A stretch of DNA of 64,000 bases, taken from positions 82,260,179 to 82,324,178 of the forward strand of contig NC_084462.1 in assembly GCF_027409185.1 (NCBI RefSeq), in the 5' to 3' direction. The notes under the pieces were generated by a model that saw only the letters and a list, made by a program, of their open reading frames with translations, was not told the DNA's origin and did no database searches. The stretch is from Cynocephalus volans (lineage: Eukaryota > Chordata > Mammalia > Dermoptera > Cynocephalidae). How positions within the stretch are numbered: the stretch's first letter is position 1; the number at the start of each line of letters is the position of its first letter. Below, one piece after another: positions 23,351 through 34,821 of this stretch. A program made the position numbers and the translations under genes.

Positions 23351-24140
23351 TTTATTACAAAACTTAAAAAAAAAAAACCCACAAAATGCAATATCCTAAA
23401 AAACCCAAAATGTACTATTGATACTGTAGGGCTAGGGCTAGGGTCTGGAGCTCAAAGACCCCTCGAGCCCGTTCACAAACCCTTCACACGCAGGTCTATG
23501 AGCTAGGTAAACAGCAAAAAGGTCCTTGGAGCCTTGGCTGAAGTAGGAATAGTCTTTAGTCAGCACACACACATCTAGGAGCTAGGCAGTACAAAGAGAA
23601 ACTCAGAAACTCAACTGCTACCAGCAAAGTCCAAAGTAAAACTGAAACTGAGCAGCTTCCAGCAGAGTAAAGATGCTCTGTTGTTAGACTGGAGCTCTCT
23701 GCCACCAGCCTGCTTCACAAACTGCAGACCACACAAAAGCAAGTAGAAAGATACATGGGTGCACATGCACACTAACTCCACCCACACACAACTTGTTTAC
23801 AAAAAATGTCAGGGAGCCTGATTAAATTATCCTATTTTCCCCACAGATACTAATTCCTACGAGTTTGCTGTGCTACCATACACAAGTCAAGAAATTAAAC
23901 CATTAAATATTTAGGAACATTCAACATCAGAAGCTTTAAAATCTAACTGTATGAAGTAGCCCCTCAAAAAGCTACAACCTGCATTTTTAAAAAAGTATTT
24001 TCTCTACAAAGAACCTTGTCAGCTCCTGTACAGTTTTTATACTAAAGCTAATATTGAGCTGCACTTGAATTCACTTTCTTAGCAAAACAATTGTCTGAGC
24101 GAGCATGCACATTCCACACCCATCATTACAGGATAGCCAT
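23351..24140 (-). pseudogene. HMGB2: 3'UTR of the HMGB2 retrocopy, split by an LTR
   Basis: Read on the minus strand, sequence below the stop codon follows my recollection of the HMGB2 3'UTR down to a polyadenylation signal AATAAA (complement at 23351-23356). The match includes the CTGTACAGTTTTTATACTAAAG area on the plus strand. The copy is interrupted between 23420 and 23850 by a solo LTR. No clear poly(A) tail remains below the signal; an AT repeat sits there instead. Confidence 0.75.
23425..23845. mobile_element. Solo LTR with 5-bp TSD
   Basis: The unit starts TGTAGGG and ends CCCCACA, an imperfect inverted terminal pair. It is flanked on both sides by GATAC (23420-23424 and 23846-23850), a perfect 5-bp TSD. 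Its 421 bp length fits a solo LTR, and no internal retroviral sequence is present. Five-bp duplication is usual for ERVL-type (class III) elements but not exclusive to them. It was inserted into the HMGB2 retrocopy after that had formed. Confidence 0.8.
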
Positions 24141-24773
24141 TTATTCTTCACCTTCATCCTCTTCATCTTTTTCCTCCTCCACCTCCTCCTCCTCATCTTT
24201 TGGTTCACTCTTCTTCTTTGAGCCTGTTGGCCTTCCAGGACCCTTTCCTGCTTCACTTTTGCACTTGGCATGGTGTGCAGCAATATCCTTTTCATATTTC
24301 TCCTTTAGTTTAGCTGCTTTCTGTTCATATGGTTGTTTATCTTTTGCTGACTGTTCAGACCACATTTCACCTAATTTTTTTGCAGTAACCCCTATGGATA
24401 GACCTCGCAGTTCACTTTTGATCTTTGGGCAATGTTCAGAGCAGAACAGGAAGAAGGCAGATGGTGGCCCCTTAGGAGCACAGGGATCTTTTTTCTTTCC
24501 TTTCTTATCACCTTTGGGAGGAACGTAATTTTTCATCTCCCTGTCATAGCTAGCTTTGTCACTTTTTGCCATATCTTCAAACTTCGACTTTTCCTTTGTG
24601 GACATGGTCTTCCATCTCTCTGAACATTTCTTGGAGAATTTGGCAAAACTGACAGAAGAGTCTGGGTGTTTCTTCTTGTGCTCTTCCCGGCAGGTCTGTA
24701 TAAAGAAGGCATAAGAAGACATTTTGCTCCTCGGCTTGTTGGGGTCTCCTTTACCCGTGATGACAGATGGCAT
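24141..24773 (-). pseudogene. HMGB2: HMGB2 processed pseudogene with open frame
   Basis: An intron-free copy of the chromatin protein HMGB2: HMG box A (about residues 14-84 of this frame), HMG box B (about 100-170), a basic linker and a shortened acidic tail of mixed D/E and K. The distinctive linker [11 protein letters not shown] points to HMGB2 rather than HMGB1 or HMGB3. The ancestral start codon is mutated to ACG (24756-24758), but an upstream in-frame ATG at 24773 keeps a 210-codon frame open to the stop. Several box residues are changed (Cys at 98 and 115, SIGVT in box B) and one Lys codon of the linker is lost. Such changes, the missing introns and the LTR in its 3'UTR argue for a retropseudogene. 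Whether it is transcribed cannot be seen. Confidence 0.9.
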
Positions 24774-25035
24774 CTACCTGGTTCAAGCTTCTCTTCTGAG
24801 TCCCACAGAGTGGGTGGAGCTGATAGAGACACTTCCTCCCAAGGCTCTGGCATGAACTGGTTTATCACTAATGCAATCTTTACACGCTTGTTTTTCCCTT
24901 GAGCTACTTCTAATTTTGACTCCATTTCTGTTATTTTTAAGCCTCTTTGCTGCCTAGAGATCTGCCACTTCATGTTTTGTTCCTTTCATTGTCTTTCCAT
25001 CTCTTTGAGTCTTTTATCTCTGCTTTGTGCTCTTG
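24774..25035 (-). other. Unclassified sequence upstream of the HMGB2 copy
   Basis: On the minus strand an open frame of about 66 codons begins at 24973 and then runs out of frame into the HMGB2 copy. It is hydrophilic and looks faintly protein-like (for example MPEPWEEVSLSAPP), but I recognise no family. It may be part of another old retroelement. Confidence 0.3.
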
Positions 25036-25500
25036 TTTGTCTTTTTTAAAATTGTGGTGAAATATACATAACATAAAATTTACCATTTTAACTATTTTTA
25101 AATGTTCAGTTCTGGGGCATTAATCATATTTAGATTGTTGTGCAACCATCACAACTATCCATCTCCAGAACTTTTTTGTCTTACACAACTAAAACTCTGT
25201 ATCCATTAAACACTTTCATTCTCCCTTCCCCTGCCCCTGGTAACCACCATTCTACTTTCCATTTCTATGAATTTGACTACTCTAGGTACCTCATATAAAT
25301 GGAATTATATCATATTTGGTTTTTTGTGATAGACAAGTAGGACATTATTGTGAATAAAACATTGTGCTATTTCACTCAGTACAATATCTTCGAGTTTCAT
25401 CCATGTTGTAGCATTTGTCAGAATGTCTTTCCTTTTTAAGACTGAATAATATTACATTGTATGTATTTATGTGCTCTTGTTTTATAGATGGATTGCTTCA
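25036..25500 (-). repeat. Old L1 3'UTR, antisense
   Basis: AAATATACATAACATAAAATTTACC, GGTAACCACCATTCTACTTTCC, ATTTGACTACTCTAGGTACC and GTTTCATCCATGTTGTAGC are the antisense 3'UTR of old L1M elements. Confidence 0.7.
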
Positions 25501-27154
25501 TTAACTGTTAAATCCATGGCAAAACACTTGGTCAAACTTTCATCTGCTGCATGAAATACTTCTTTAATCAATGTTAACCTCCATTTGTTTTCCTGTTCCT
25601 TTTCTCCATATCTTTCAATCTATCTATATATATATATCTCCTGGATGTTTTATTTTTGACTTCTCATTTTGGGTAAGTAAGCTTTTCTTGACTAGCTGTT
25701 TGCAAATGGTTCATATGTTGGAGATACTAGAGCTGTGTCCAAGGCTAGCAGCACTCTCCATAGAGCCCTCAGTTAAGTGTGACAGTCCATTTTTCTCTTA
25801 CCTCTTCCCAACTGGCAAAGATAGGCAGCTATAAGACTCATAACACAGAGACTCTTTTTCAATCTTCTGCCTCACCAACAGACTATTTCTCAAAGTATGG
25901 CTTCTCATGTGAGTCCTTATTCAGTCCTGCCACCTCTACTTCTCAGAATCAAACTAGTGCATGAATGTTTCCATCACTACCACATATAACCTGCCACTGT
26001 TAGGACACATGAGGATTATAGCTCTGCATTTTGGGTGTGTTCCTCATCTTGGGGTAGTGCCAGTTATCTCAGTGATTTGCATTCACAGGCATCCCCTTCT
26101 GCTTCCTCCCACATCCTGTTTGTTCTTTACTGCTTTTGGCAGCCCTTTTGGCTATTTGCAGCTTAAAGTTTTATATATACCCTAGCATGTGTTTCTGTTT
26201 CTCATTCTTCTTTTGAGTGGTTTTCTAGAGGAAAAAGGTGAAATGCCAACTTTTAATCCACTATTTTCAAACTGGAAATCTGTATCTAATTATTCTTCAA
26301 TAGTTTAGGATAAGTCATTTGCAAATAAATGTTTTATTGTTTTTGTAAACCTCCAATTTAGAGAACATTTCAGGTAATATTATGGATATTTGAACCAAGA
26401 GACCCAGCTGACAATTGTAATCAAGAGCATGTTGAGAGAGCTGAGCGAGAAGCAGCACCTCCACAAGAGGAGGCCTGAACTGGCTTATACCTAGTTGTGT
26501 GTGTTGCATGCCACATCTTCATGTCCTCTGATTCTTTGATCAGAGTTATCAAGGTCTTTTCTATCACCCAATCTTTCCCACAAGTTTCAGACTTGAAGGA
26601 AAATAGCTGTTCTTGGCTGATATTGGTATAGTGATCTGAGAACTCTACTTCCTTTAGCTAAACATATTCATTATGTAGTTCCGTAAATTAAGTTTTTATG
26701 TCTATGGGTATGTAGCAGGGCTTGCTCTACTGTAGAAAAGAAAGCCAGAATTCAGTAAGGCCCTGAAATATACCTCTGATCTACGTACAAATATGTGGAA
26801 TTTCATTAGTAACAATTTACTCCTTTATGTTACTGTGGCCTCTTTTAAAATGCCTATATTTCTTTGAAAATAAGCAAGTTATCATTAACATCTTTCTGTA
26901 AATTACTTCAAAAAATGTTTCTGGAGGAAGGAACATTGAGAAAGGAAACAGAGGAAATGGAAATTAAGGAACACCCAAGACAAACATTGCCTACTTAACA
27001 ATTTGATCTAGCTGGACTTGTGTAAATTGAGTGCAAGTCAAGTTGCTACTCACGTTTTAAAAATAATAGTTAAAATTATATAGACATACTTACATACAAA
27101 CCAAACCTAAAGTTTGGCAGGTGAGCACTTCCTGGTGAAAAGGCAAAAACTCTT
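25501..27154. other. Unclassified non-coding stretch
   Basis: No gene or recognised repeat. A short TA repeat lies near 25620. The longest frames (74-87 codons) have no visible homology. Confidence 0.4.
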
Positions 27155-27170
27155 AAAAATGCCTATAAGT

Positions 27171-27310
27171 GGGCCGAGCCCGTGGCGCACTCGGGAGAGT
27201 GCGGCGCTGGGAGCGCGGCAACGCTCCCGCCGCGGGTTCGGATCCTACATAGGAATGGCCGGTGCACTCACTGGCTGAGTGCTGGTCACGAAAAAGACAA
27301 AAAAAAAAAA
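27171..27310 (+). mobile_element. tRNA-derived SINE, hairpin subfamily
   Basis: Begins GGGCCGAGCCCGTGGCGCACT and keeps the B box GGGTTCGGATCC. Between the A and B boxes it carries the self-complementary GGGAGCG-CGGCAA-CGCTCCC (27209-27228). The right unit is shortened (GGCCGGTGCACTCACTGGCTGAGTG) and ends CACGAAAAAGACA plus A-tail. A perfect 16-bp TSD, AAAAATGCCTATAAGT, lies at 27155-27170 and 27311-27326. High CpG content and perfect TSD make it young. Confidence 0.9.
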
Positions 27311-27326
27311 AAAAATGCCTATAAGT

Positions 27327-28120
27327 AAGTTCCTGCTTTCTTTCTTTCTTTGATGGAATTTTTAAATCTTTTATTTCACCCTGAGTTCAGATGACTTTGT
27401 TGTTCTTTCTAGAGCATATTTCTTCTCCATGGAAGCTTAGCTACTGTTCTGTTTATATCCCATGAAGCAATACCAGCTAGTTTAAGAGAAATTAAAAGGT
27501 GCTCCCTTGGGATTTTACAACATCAGCAGCACTTATTTTATATGAACAGCGATGTCAGGATTAGATTTGTGCTTTTCTGTACCAGGTGGGCATGGATAGT
27601 TGTCACTCAAAGTTAGAATTAGCCAGTCATTTAATTTTTAGAAATTAATTTTTAAAGATAGTCAAGAAAATGTGGACATTTTGTGAATTGTAAACTATCT
27701 CCTGACAAAAATTCTGTTTGGATTGTCAGCCCCATAAAGGTACAATGTAATCATCCATACATTATGTACAAATTTACCATCATTTCCAAAGCCAAGCAGA
27801 ACACATTGTTACTTCTCAAAAGTACTCTTAATCCCTTGGCTTAAACAGCTGAGGTGATACTGCCAAGTGAATCATTTCAATTTCTTGTCGCATAAACAGA
27901 TGCATGTAAGCACAAATACTTGGAATAAAAAGATATTTTGAAAGGCATTTTATTAATAGTTATGTCTTTGGAAAGGATTATTTGATAGAAATCGTACCTA
28001 TAATCAATATTGTGCTCTGATAACTCATTCAGTCAGTGATCATTCACCTACTTGAGAACTTTTCCAAGATTCAATACTTTTTTCTTCTTTCCTACCTTTT
28101 AGTTATTTCACATTTTAGTA
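27327..28120. other. Unclassified non-coding stretch
   Basis: No gene or repeat recognised. Confidence 0.4.
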
Positions 28121-28129
28121 CTAAGATCT

Positions 28130-28640
28130 AGAATAAGGAAAATGGTAATAGCCGAAAAAGTAGAATAGTCCAAATGCCCATCAACTGATGGAATGGATAA
28201 ATAAAGTGTGTGTATCCATACAACAGAATACTATTTAGCAATAAAAAGAAATGAAGTACTGATATATGCTACCGCATGGATGAACCCTGAAGATGTTTTG
28301 CTAAGTGAAAGAAGCCAGTGATAAAAGAACACATATTGTATGCTTCCATTTATATAAAATGTCAGAATGGGCAAATCCATAGAGACAGAAAGTATATTAG
28401 TGGTTACCTAGGGCTGTGCAGAGGGGAACGAAATGGGAGTGATTGCTAAAGGATATGAGGTTTCTTTTTGTGATGTTGAAAATGTTCTAAAAGTGATTGT
28501 GGTGACGGCTGCACAACTCTGAATGCACCCAAAATCATTGAATTGTGTACTTTAAATGTGTGACTTATATGGCATGTGAATTATATCTAATTCATGCATG
28601 CTTATTATTATAAAATTGAAATGTCCAAAAATAGAATAAA
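28130..28640 (+). repeat. Old L1 3' end
   Basis: CCAAATGCCCATCAACTGATGG, ACAGAATACTATTTAGCAATAAAAAG, GAAGCCAGTGATAAAAGAAC, GTGATTGTGGTGACGGCTGCACAAC and GAATTGTGTACTTTAAATGTG are in the order of L1M ORF2 end and 3'UTR. Confidence 0.75.
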
Positions 28641-29041
28641 TAAAACAAAAATCACCTTGTCCTCATCATTTTGAGTTATCTTTTCCAAGCAGACTCGGTC
28701 TAGAATGGCTTCATAAATTGGGGAATTAAAGTTTTTATTTAAGGAATATTTGAAAAACAAACTTACAAAATTTATTAAGAAAACTCATTTTATTATGAAG
28801 CAAGTAAATATGAGTTGCCTATGGTAAACAATAGATTGCTGCAACTTTGTAATACAATTGAGTAAGTCAAGCAAATGAAACAATGGTGTTCATGAAGGAG
28901 GAGCTTTTTATGAGGACACAGTCCTTATACATTTGCAGCTGCTAGTCTTGCACTTAACATAAATAATAGCAATGGTTTGCTTTTCTTCCCCCAAATTTTG
29001 CACCCTACTCCCTTACCCACAAATATTTTCTCCACAAACTT
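28641..29041. other. Unclassified non-coding stretch
   Basis: No gene or repeat recognised. Confidence 0.4.
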
Positions 29042-29058
29042 AGAAAAATCAGCAATGA

Positions 29059-29242
29059 GGGCCAGCCCGTGGCTCACTTGGGAGAGTGCGGTGCTGATAG
29101 CGCCGAGGCTGAGGATTCGGATCCTATATAGGGATGGCTGGTGCGCTCACTGGCTGAGTGTGGTGCAGACCACACTGTGCTGAGGGTTGCGATCCCCTTA
29201 CCGGTCAGAAAAAAAAAAAAAATTAAAAAATTAAAATAAATA
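29059..29242 (+). mobile_element. Dimeric tRNA-Ile SINE (CYN-like)
   Basis: Left unit GGGCCAGCCCGTGGCTCACTT with B box GGATTCGGATCC. Right unit GGCTGGTGCGCTCACTGGCTGAGTG ending CCCCTTACCGGTCAG, then an A-rich tail. Perfect 17-bp TSD AGAAAAATCAGCAATGA at 29042-29058 and 29243-29259. Confidence 0.92.
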
Positions 29243-29449
29243 AGAAAAATCAGCAATGAATTTCTACAGAGAAAACATTTTATCTTAATTATGAACCGAA
29301 CCACAGCCCACATTTGATCTGGGGACCACATGTGTGGAAGATCAACAGTCATTAACTGAGAGTATACTAAGTCACAGATAGTTATAATTAATCTACTCTA
29401 CAATGTTACCCACATGGGAGAAAAGGAAGGGCGGAGAAGAAAAATGAAA

Positions 29450-29620
29450 GGGATGCACGCTATGCACCATGTTCTAAGGCCTATCACATGATTAAATACA
29501 ACAGCCCTGCAAGGTACATAATGCTTTCCCTGTTTCTGATACTCACAGAGTAGCAAACTAAAGCTCAGAAAGGTTAACAACATTGTTATAGATCATGCAG
29601 CCAATAAATTGGGAAGTCTT
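29450..29620 (-). repeat. MIR SINE
   Basis: AACAGCCCTGCAAGGTACATAATG, then AAACTAAAGCTCAGAAAGGTTAAC, then GATCATGCAGCCAATAAATTGG is the reverse complement of MIR core and head. Confidence 0.7.
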
Positions 29621-30790
29621 TTGAGATTATCTTTACCCTCAACAGTCTCAAATACAAGGAAAAGAGAAGTTTTCTGAGCCTCAGCCCTTATAACTGGTAA
29701 TCACTTTTCACTTTCTTAGGATCTCCCAAGCATCCTTGAGCTCCCATATTTCAGCCTACCTAAAAATGCTCTGGTTTCCCAACAGATGTAGCAAAACCTG
29801 GGTTGTTGTACTTCCCTACACTCCCTTAAATTGTCTTGGCAATAGCCTAGGGGCCAGACTGTCTATCTCAGATACAGAATCTGCTTTCTTTCTCAAAGCA
29901 CAGTGTTTGTGAAGTTCACTGGAATTTCTGAAATGAGCAGTAATTTCTGAATTTGGCTCTACTGCCAGCGTAAGGTTTTTGATCAAGTATGATGAGGTGT
30001 ACATGGATTCTTATAATTCCAGACAAGTCTCCACGTGTCACAAAGTCTGAGATAAAACTTAATAATGGACTAGATGAAGAATTCACTGAATAAAGGATGA
30101 ACCCTAGATTTTTGTTTTGAGCTAGCGAGCAAATGACTGTGCAATTTTCTGAGACTGGGAAGACTGAGAAGCAGTTTAGTGGAGAGGTTGCAAGGAAATG
30201 TACTGTTTTGAACTTTAAATTTTCCCCTCATACCCTTTATCCAATCCCTCTTCAATCCTGTAATTTCTACCACCAAATTATGCCACGATTCCAACATTTC
30301 TCACTAATCCATCATCTCCCCCGTATCAGTCCACCTTCCCCCAGGAATACAGAAACTACTTAAAACAGAGCAAATTTAATGCAGGAAATTGGTTATATGG
30401 TGATGCTAGAAGCAAGAAGCCAAATGAGATGGAGAGGCAACCCAGAGATTAACAATAATGCCATGTCTAAACCTGGGGATGAGGGAAGGGGGACAAAAGG
30501 AGGAGGAGGATGGGTCATGATCACCAGAGGAAACTGGTTCCGTGGTGATACCACATGGCAGTAACAAGAGCCATTTGGTCCCTGCCAAAGATGCTGCCTG
30601 AGACATGGGGTGTGGGAGGAGAAATAACATGGTCTCTCCTTATTCCTGCCCACCCATTTCTAAACAGTGCCTAAACCCAACCAGAAGGCAGGTGATAGGG
30701 ATCCTGAAAAATGTGAAATGCAGGGACCAGCCAGCTACACAGAGCAAGGGAAGGTAGAAGAATGGGGCTAAGAGCAAATAGGTCCAGCAG
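29621..30790. other. Unclassified non-coding stretch
   Basis: No gene or repeat recognised. A purine-rich patch lies at 30478-30515. Confidence 0.4.
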
Positions 30791-30794
30791 GCAC

Positions 30795-30885
30795 ATACCC
30801 TAATTCAATCCACCACTATCTCTTGACTGGGCTATTACAATAGTCTCTTAAATCAGCCCCCTGCTCCCACTTTAACCTCTCCTAT
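30795..30885 (+). repeat. L2 fragment
   Basis: TCTTGACTGGGCTATTACAATAGTCTCTTAAATCAGCCCCCTGCTCCCAC is the L2 'CTGGACTATTGCAATAGCCTCC' type segment. Short. Confidence 0.5.
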
Positions 30886-32745
30886 GATTAGGGTAGAATT
30901 AGGCTTCTGTAACAGAAATTCCAAAATAAAATGGCTTTGTTGCTTTGAAAAGACATTTCTTTCTCTTTCACGTGCTGATGGGGAGCTCTGCTCTTGCAGT
31001 GATTCAGAGACCAAGGTTGCTTCAGACACATTGCTTCTCATCTCTTTGAGGTTTGTCATTTTGTGTCTGACTTACTTCACTTAACATATGGTTTCCAGTT
31101 CCATCCATGTTGCTGCAAATGATAGGGTATCATTTCTTTTTATAGCTGAATAGTATTCCGTTGTGTATATGTACTGCAGTTTTTTTTTAATCCATTCATC
31201 TGTTGGTGGACATTTAGGTCGATTCCATCTCTTGGCTACTGTGAATAGTGCTGGGATGTACTTGGGAGTGCAGGTGTCTTTTTGATATATTGACTTTATT
31301 TCCTTTGGGTATATACCCAGTAGTGAGATAGCTGGGTCATAGGGTAGATCTATTTTTAGTTCTCTGAGAAACCTCCATATTGTTTTCCAAAGTGGTTGAA
31401 TCAATTTACACTCCTACCAGCAATGTAGGAGAGTTTCTTTTTCTCCACATCCTTGCCATATTTGTTGTTTTTGTCTTGTTGATAACAGCCATTCTAACTG
31501 GAGTAAGATGGTATCTCACTGTGGTTTTAATTTGCATTTCCCTGATGATTAGTGATGTTGAGCATTTTTTCATGTACCTGTTGGCTATTTTTATGTCTTC
31601 TTTTGAGAAGTGTCTGTTCAGGAACTTTGCCCATTTTTTAATTGGATTTTTTTGTTGTTGTCTTTTGGGTTTTTTTCGATGTTGGGGCATTTAAGCTCCT
31701 TATATAATCTGGTATTCGAGATATTAGTCCCTTGTCTGATTGGTGGTTGTCAAACACTTTCTCCCATTCTGTAGGTTGTCTCTTCCCTTTGTTGATAGGG
31801 TCTCCTACATCAAACTAAAAAGCTTGATGTAGTCCCATTTATGTATTTTTGCTTTAGTTGCCTGTGCCTTTGTAGTCTTGCTGAAAAAAGTCCTACCCAC
31901 TCCCATTCTGTGTAGCAATTCCCCTAAGTTTTCTTCTAGTAGTTTCACAGTTTTGGGTCTTAAATTTATGTCTTTGATCCATTTTGAGTTGATTTTTGTG
32001 TATGGTGAGAAATAGGGGTCTAGTTTCAATCTTCTGCATGTGGATATCCAGTTTTACCAGCATCATTTGCTGGGAAAGAGGCTGTTCTTTCCCTTTTGTA
32101 TATTTTTGGCACCTTTGTCAAAAATCAGTTGGCTGTAAGTGTGTGGGTTTATTTTGGGGCTCTCTATTCTATTCATTTGGTCAATTTGTCTTTTTTTAAT
32201 GCCAGTACCATGCTGTTTTGGTTACTGTAGCTTGACAGTATATTTCAAAGTCAGGAAGTGTGATGCTTCCAACTTTGTTCTTTTTGTTCAAGATTGCTTT
32301 AGCAATATGGAGTCCTTTGTGGTTCCATACAAAGTTTAAGATCTTTTTTCTGTTTTTGTGGAAAATGTCATCGGCATTTTTATAGGGATTGTGTCAAATG
32401 TACAGAATACTTTGGGCAATATGGACACTTTGATGATGTTAACTCTTCCAATCCACGAACATGGGATATCTTTCCATTTATTTGTGTCCTCTTCAATTTT
32501 TTTCCCAGTGTTTTATAGTTTTCATTGCAGAGGACTTTTTACCTACTTGGTTCAATTTAGTCCTATGTATTTCATTTTTTCATAGTAACTGTGAATGGGA
32601 TTACTTTTTTTTATTTCTTCTTTGGCTATTTCATTGTTGGCCTATAGGAAGGCTATTGGTTTTTGTGGGTAGATTTTATATCCTGCCATTTTCCTGAATT
32701 CATTTATAAGTTCTAGTAATTTTTTTGCAGAGTCTTCAGGGCTTT

Positions 32746-33099
32746 CTATGTAAGGATCATGTCACCTGCAAATTGGGATAGTTTGACTTCCTCCTTTCCA
32801 ATTTGGATGCCCTTTCTTGCTTTCTCTTGCCTATTGCACAGGCTAGAACATCTAGTACTATGTTGAATAAGAGTGTGGAAAGTAGGCGTGCATCCTTGTC
32901 TTGTTCCACATCTTAGAGGAAAATGCTCCAATTTTTTTTCATATATGGCCTCTACTGTATTGAGGTACCTTCCTTCTATACCTAATTTATCAAGTGTTTT
33001 TATCATTAGGAGGTGTTGGATTTTATCAAATACTTTTTCTGTGTCTATTGAAATGATCACATAATTTTTTTCCTGCATTCTGTTGATAGGATGTATCAC
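32746..33099 (-). pseudogene. L1 ORF2 reverse-transcriptase remnant
   Basis: A minus-strand frame of 117 codons contains [13 protein letters not shown] and RCGTRQG, the fingers/palm region of L1 RT, and then FAGDMIL at the place of the catalytic FADD. One of the two catalytic Asp residues is thus replaced by Gly, and several neighbouring frames are shifted. Confidence 0.8.
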
Positions 33100-34821
33100 A
33101 TTTATAGATCTGCATATGTTGAATCATCCTTGCATCACTGGGGTGAATCCCACTTGATCATGGTGAATGATCTTTTCAATGTGCTGCTGGATTCTGTTGC
33201 TAGAATTGAGCTGAGTATCTTTGTATCTGTGTTCATTAGGGCTGCTGGTCAGTAATTTTCTTTTTTGTTGTGTCTTTTTCTGGTTTTGGTATAAAGTAAT
33301 GCTGGTCTTGGAGAATGAGTTTGGAAGAGTTCATTCCTCTTTAATATTTTGGAAGAATTTGAGAAGAAGTTGGTGTTAGTTCTTCTTTAAGTGCTTGGTA
33401 GAATTCAGCAGTGAAGCCATCTGGTCCTGCAGTTTTCTTTATTGAAAACTTTTTATTACTGCTTCAATCTCATTACTTGTAATTGGTCTGTTAGGTTTTC
33501 TAGTATTTCACGATCCAACTTTCATAAGTTGTGTGTATCAGGAATTTTATTTCTTCTAGGTTTTCCAGTTTGTTTGTGTTCATAGTTGTCTCTTATGATC
33601 ATTTGTATCTCTGTGGTATCAGTCGTAATGTCCCCTTTTTCATTCCTGATTTTATTTATTTTAATCTTTTCTCTTTTTCTCTTTGTTAGTATAGCTAAAA
33701 TTTACCAATTTGTTTATCTTTTCAAAAAAACAGCTCTTTGTTTCATCAATCTTTTGTATTGTTTTTTAAACCTCTAATTCATTTATTTCTGCTTTGGTCA
33801 TTTTATTTTTCTTCTTCTACTGATTGATCCCTTTATCATTATATAATAACCTTCCTTATCTTTTTTTTTTTTTTTTTTTTTGCTTTCCTTGGCTTGAAGT
33901 CTATTTTAGCTGATATAAGTATAGCTATTCTTGCTCTTTTTGGGTTCCATTTGCATAAAAGATCTTTTCCCATCACTTTCAGCTGGTGTGTGTCTTAATC
34001 AGTTAAGTGAGTTTCTTGTAGGCACCATATTGTTGATTCTTATTTTATAATCCATTCAGCCACTGTGTCTTTTAATTGGAGCATTTAATCCATATACATT
34101 TAGGGTTATTACTGATATATAGGCACTCGTTACTATCATTTTTCTATTTTTTTCTGGTTGTTTTGTGGATCCTTTTTTCCTTTTTTCTGGTCTTATTGTT
34201 TTCCTTTGTGGTTGAGAGGTTTTCTCTAGCTTTACATTTTGCTTTCTCACTATCTATTTTTAGTATGACTCCTCTAAGTTTTTGTGTATGGTTGCCATAA
34301 GGCTTACAAAAAAAAAAAAATAGCAGATTGCAACAAACTATTTCAGGCTAATAACTCTGATATCTAAGAAAAAGAAATAACCAAAGTCAACTCTATGCTT
34401 TGGCATCATTCCCTCCCACCCCGCCAACTTTTTGACAATTTGTTGTTTCAAGATACATATTTTAATATTTCCTTTCTCTTATACAGTTATTGTATATTTT
34501 AGTGTCTCGTTAGGTTTGTCCTTTAGTCTTCATACTAAGGATGTAAGTGGTTTTTTCACCACTCTTACAACATTGGAGTATTATGAGATTATCTGTGTAT
34601 CTACAAATATTTTCTTGTTACACTCTAGGGTCATCTTCTTTCAGCCTGAAGAACTCCCTTCAGTATTTCTTGTAAGGGAAGTCTTTCCTTAGGTTTTGTT
34701 TGTCTGGGAAAGACTTTATTTCTCCTTCATACTTGAAGGTTAGTTTTGCTGGATACAGAATTTTCGGTTGACAGTCTTTTCCCATCAGCACTTTGAATAT
34801 GTCATCCCATTCTTTCCTTGT

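Noticed and set aside
24141..24773. Functional HMGB2 gene
   Set aside because: It lacks introns, its original start codon is lost, conserved box residues are changed, and an LTR splits its 3'UTR.
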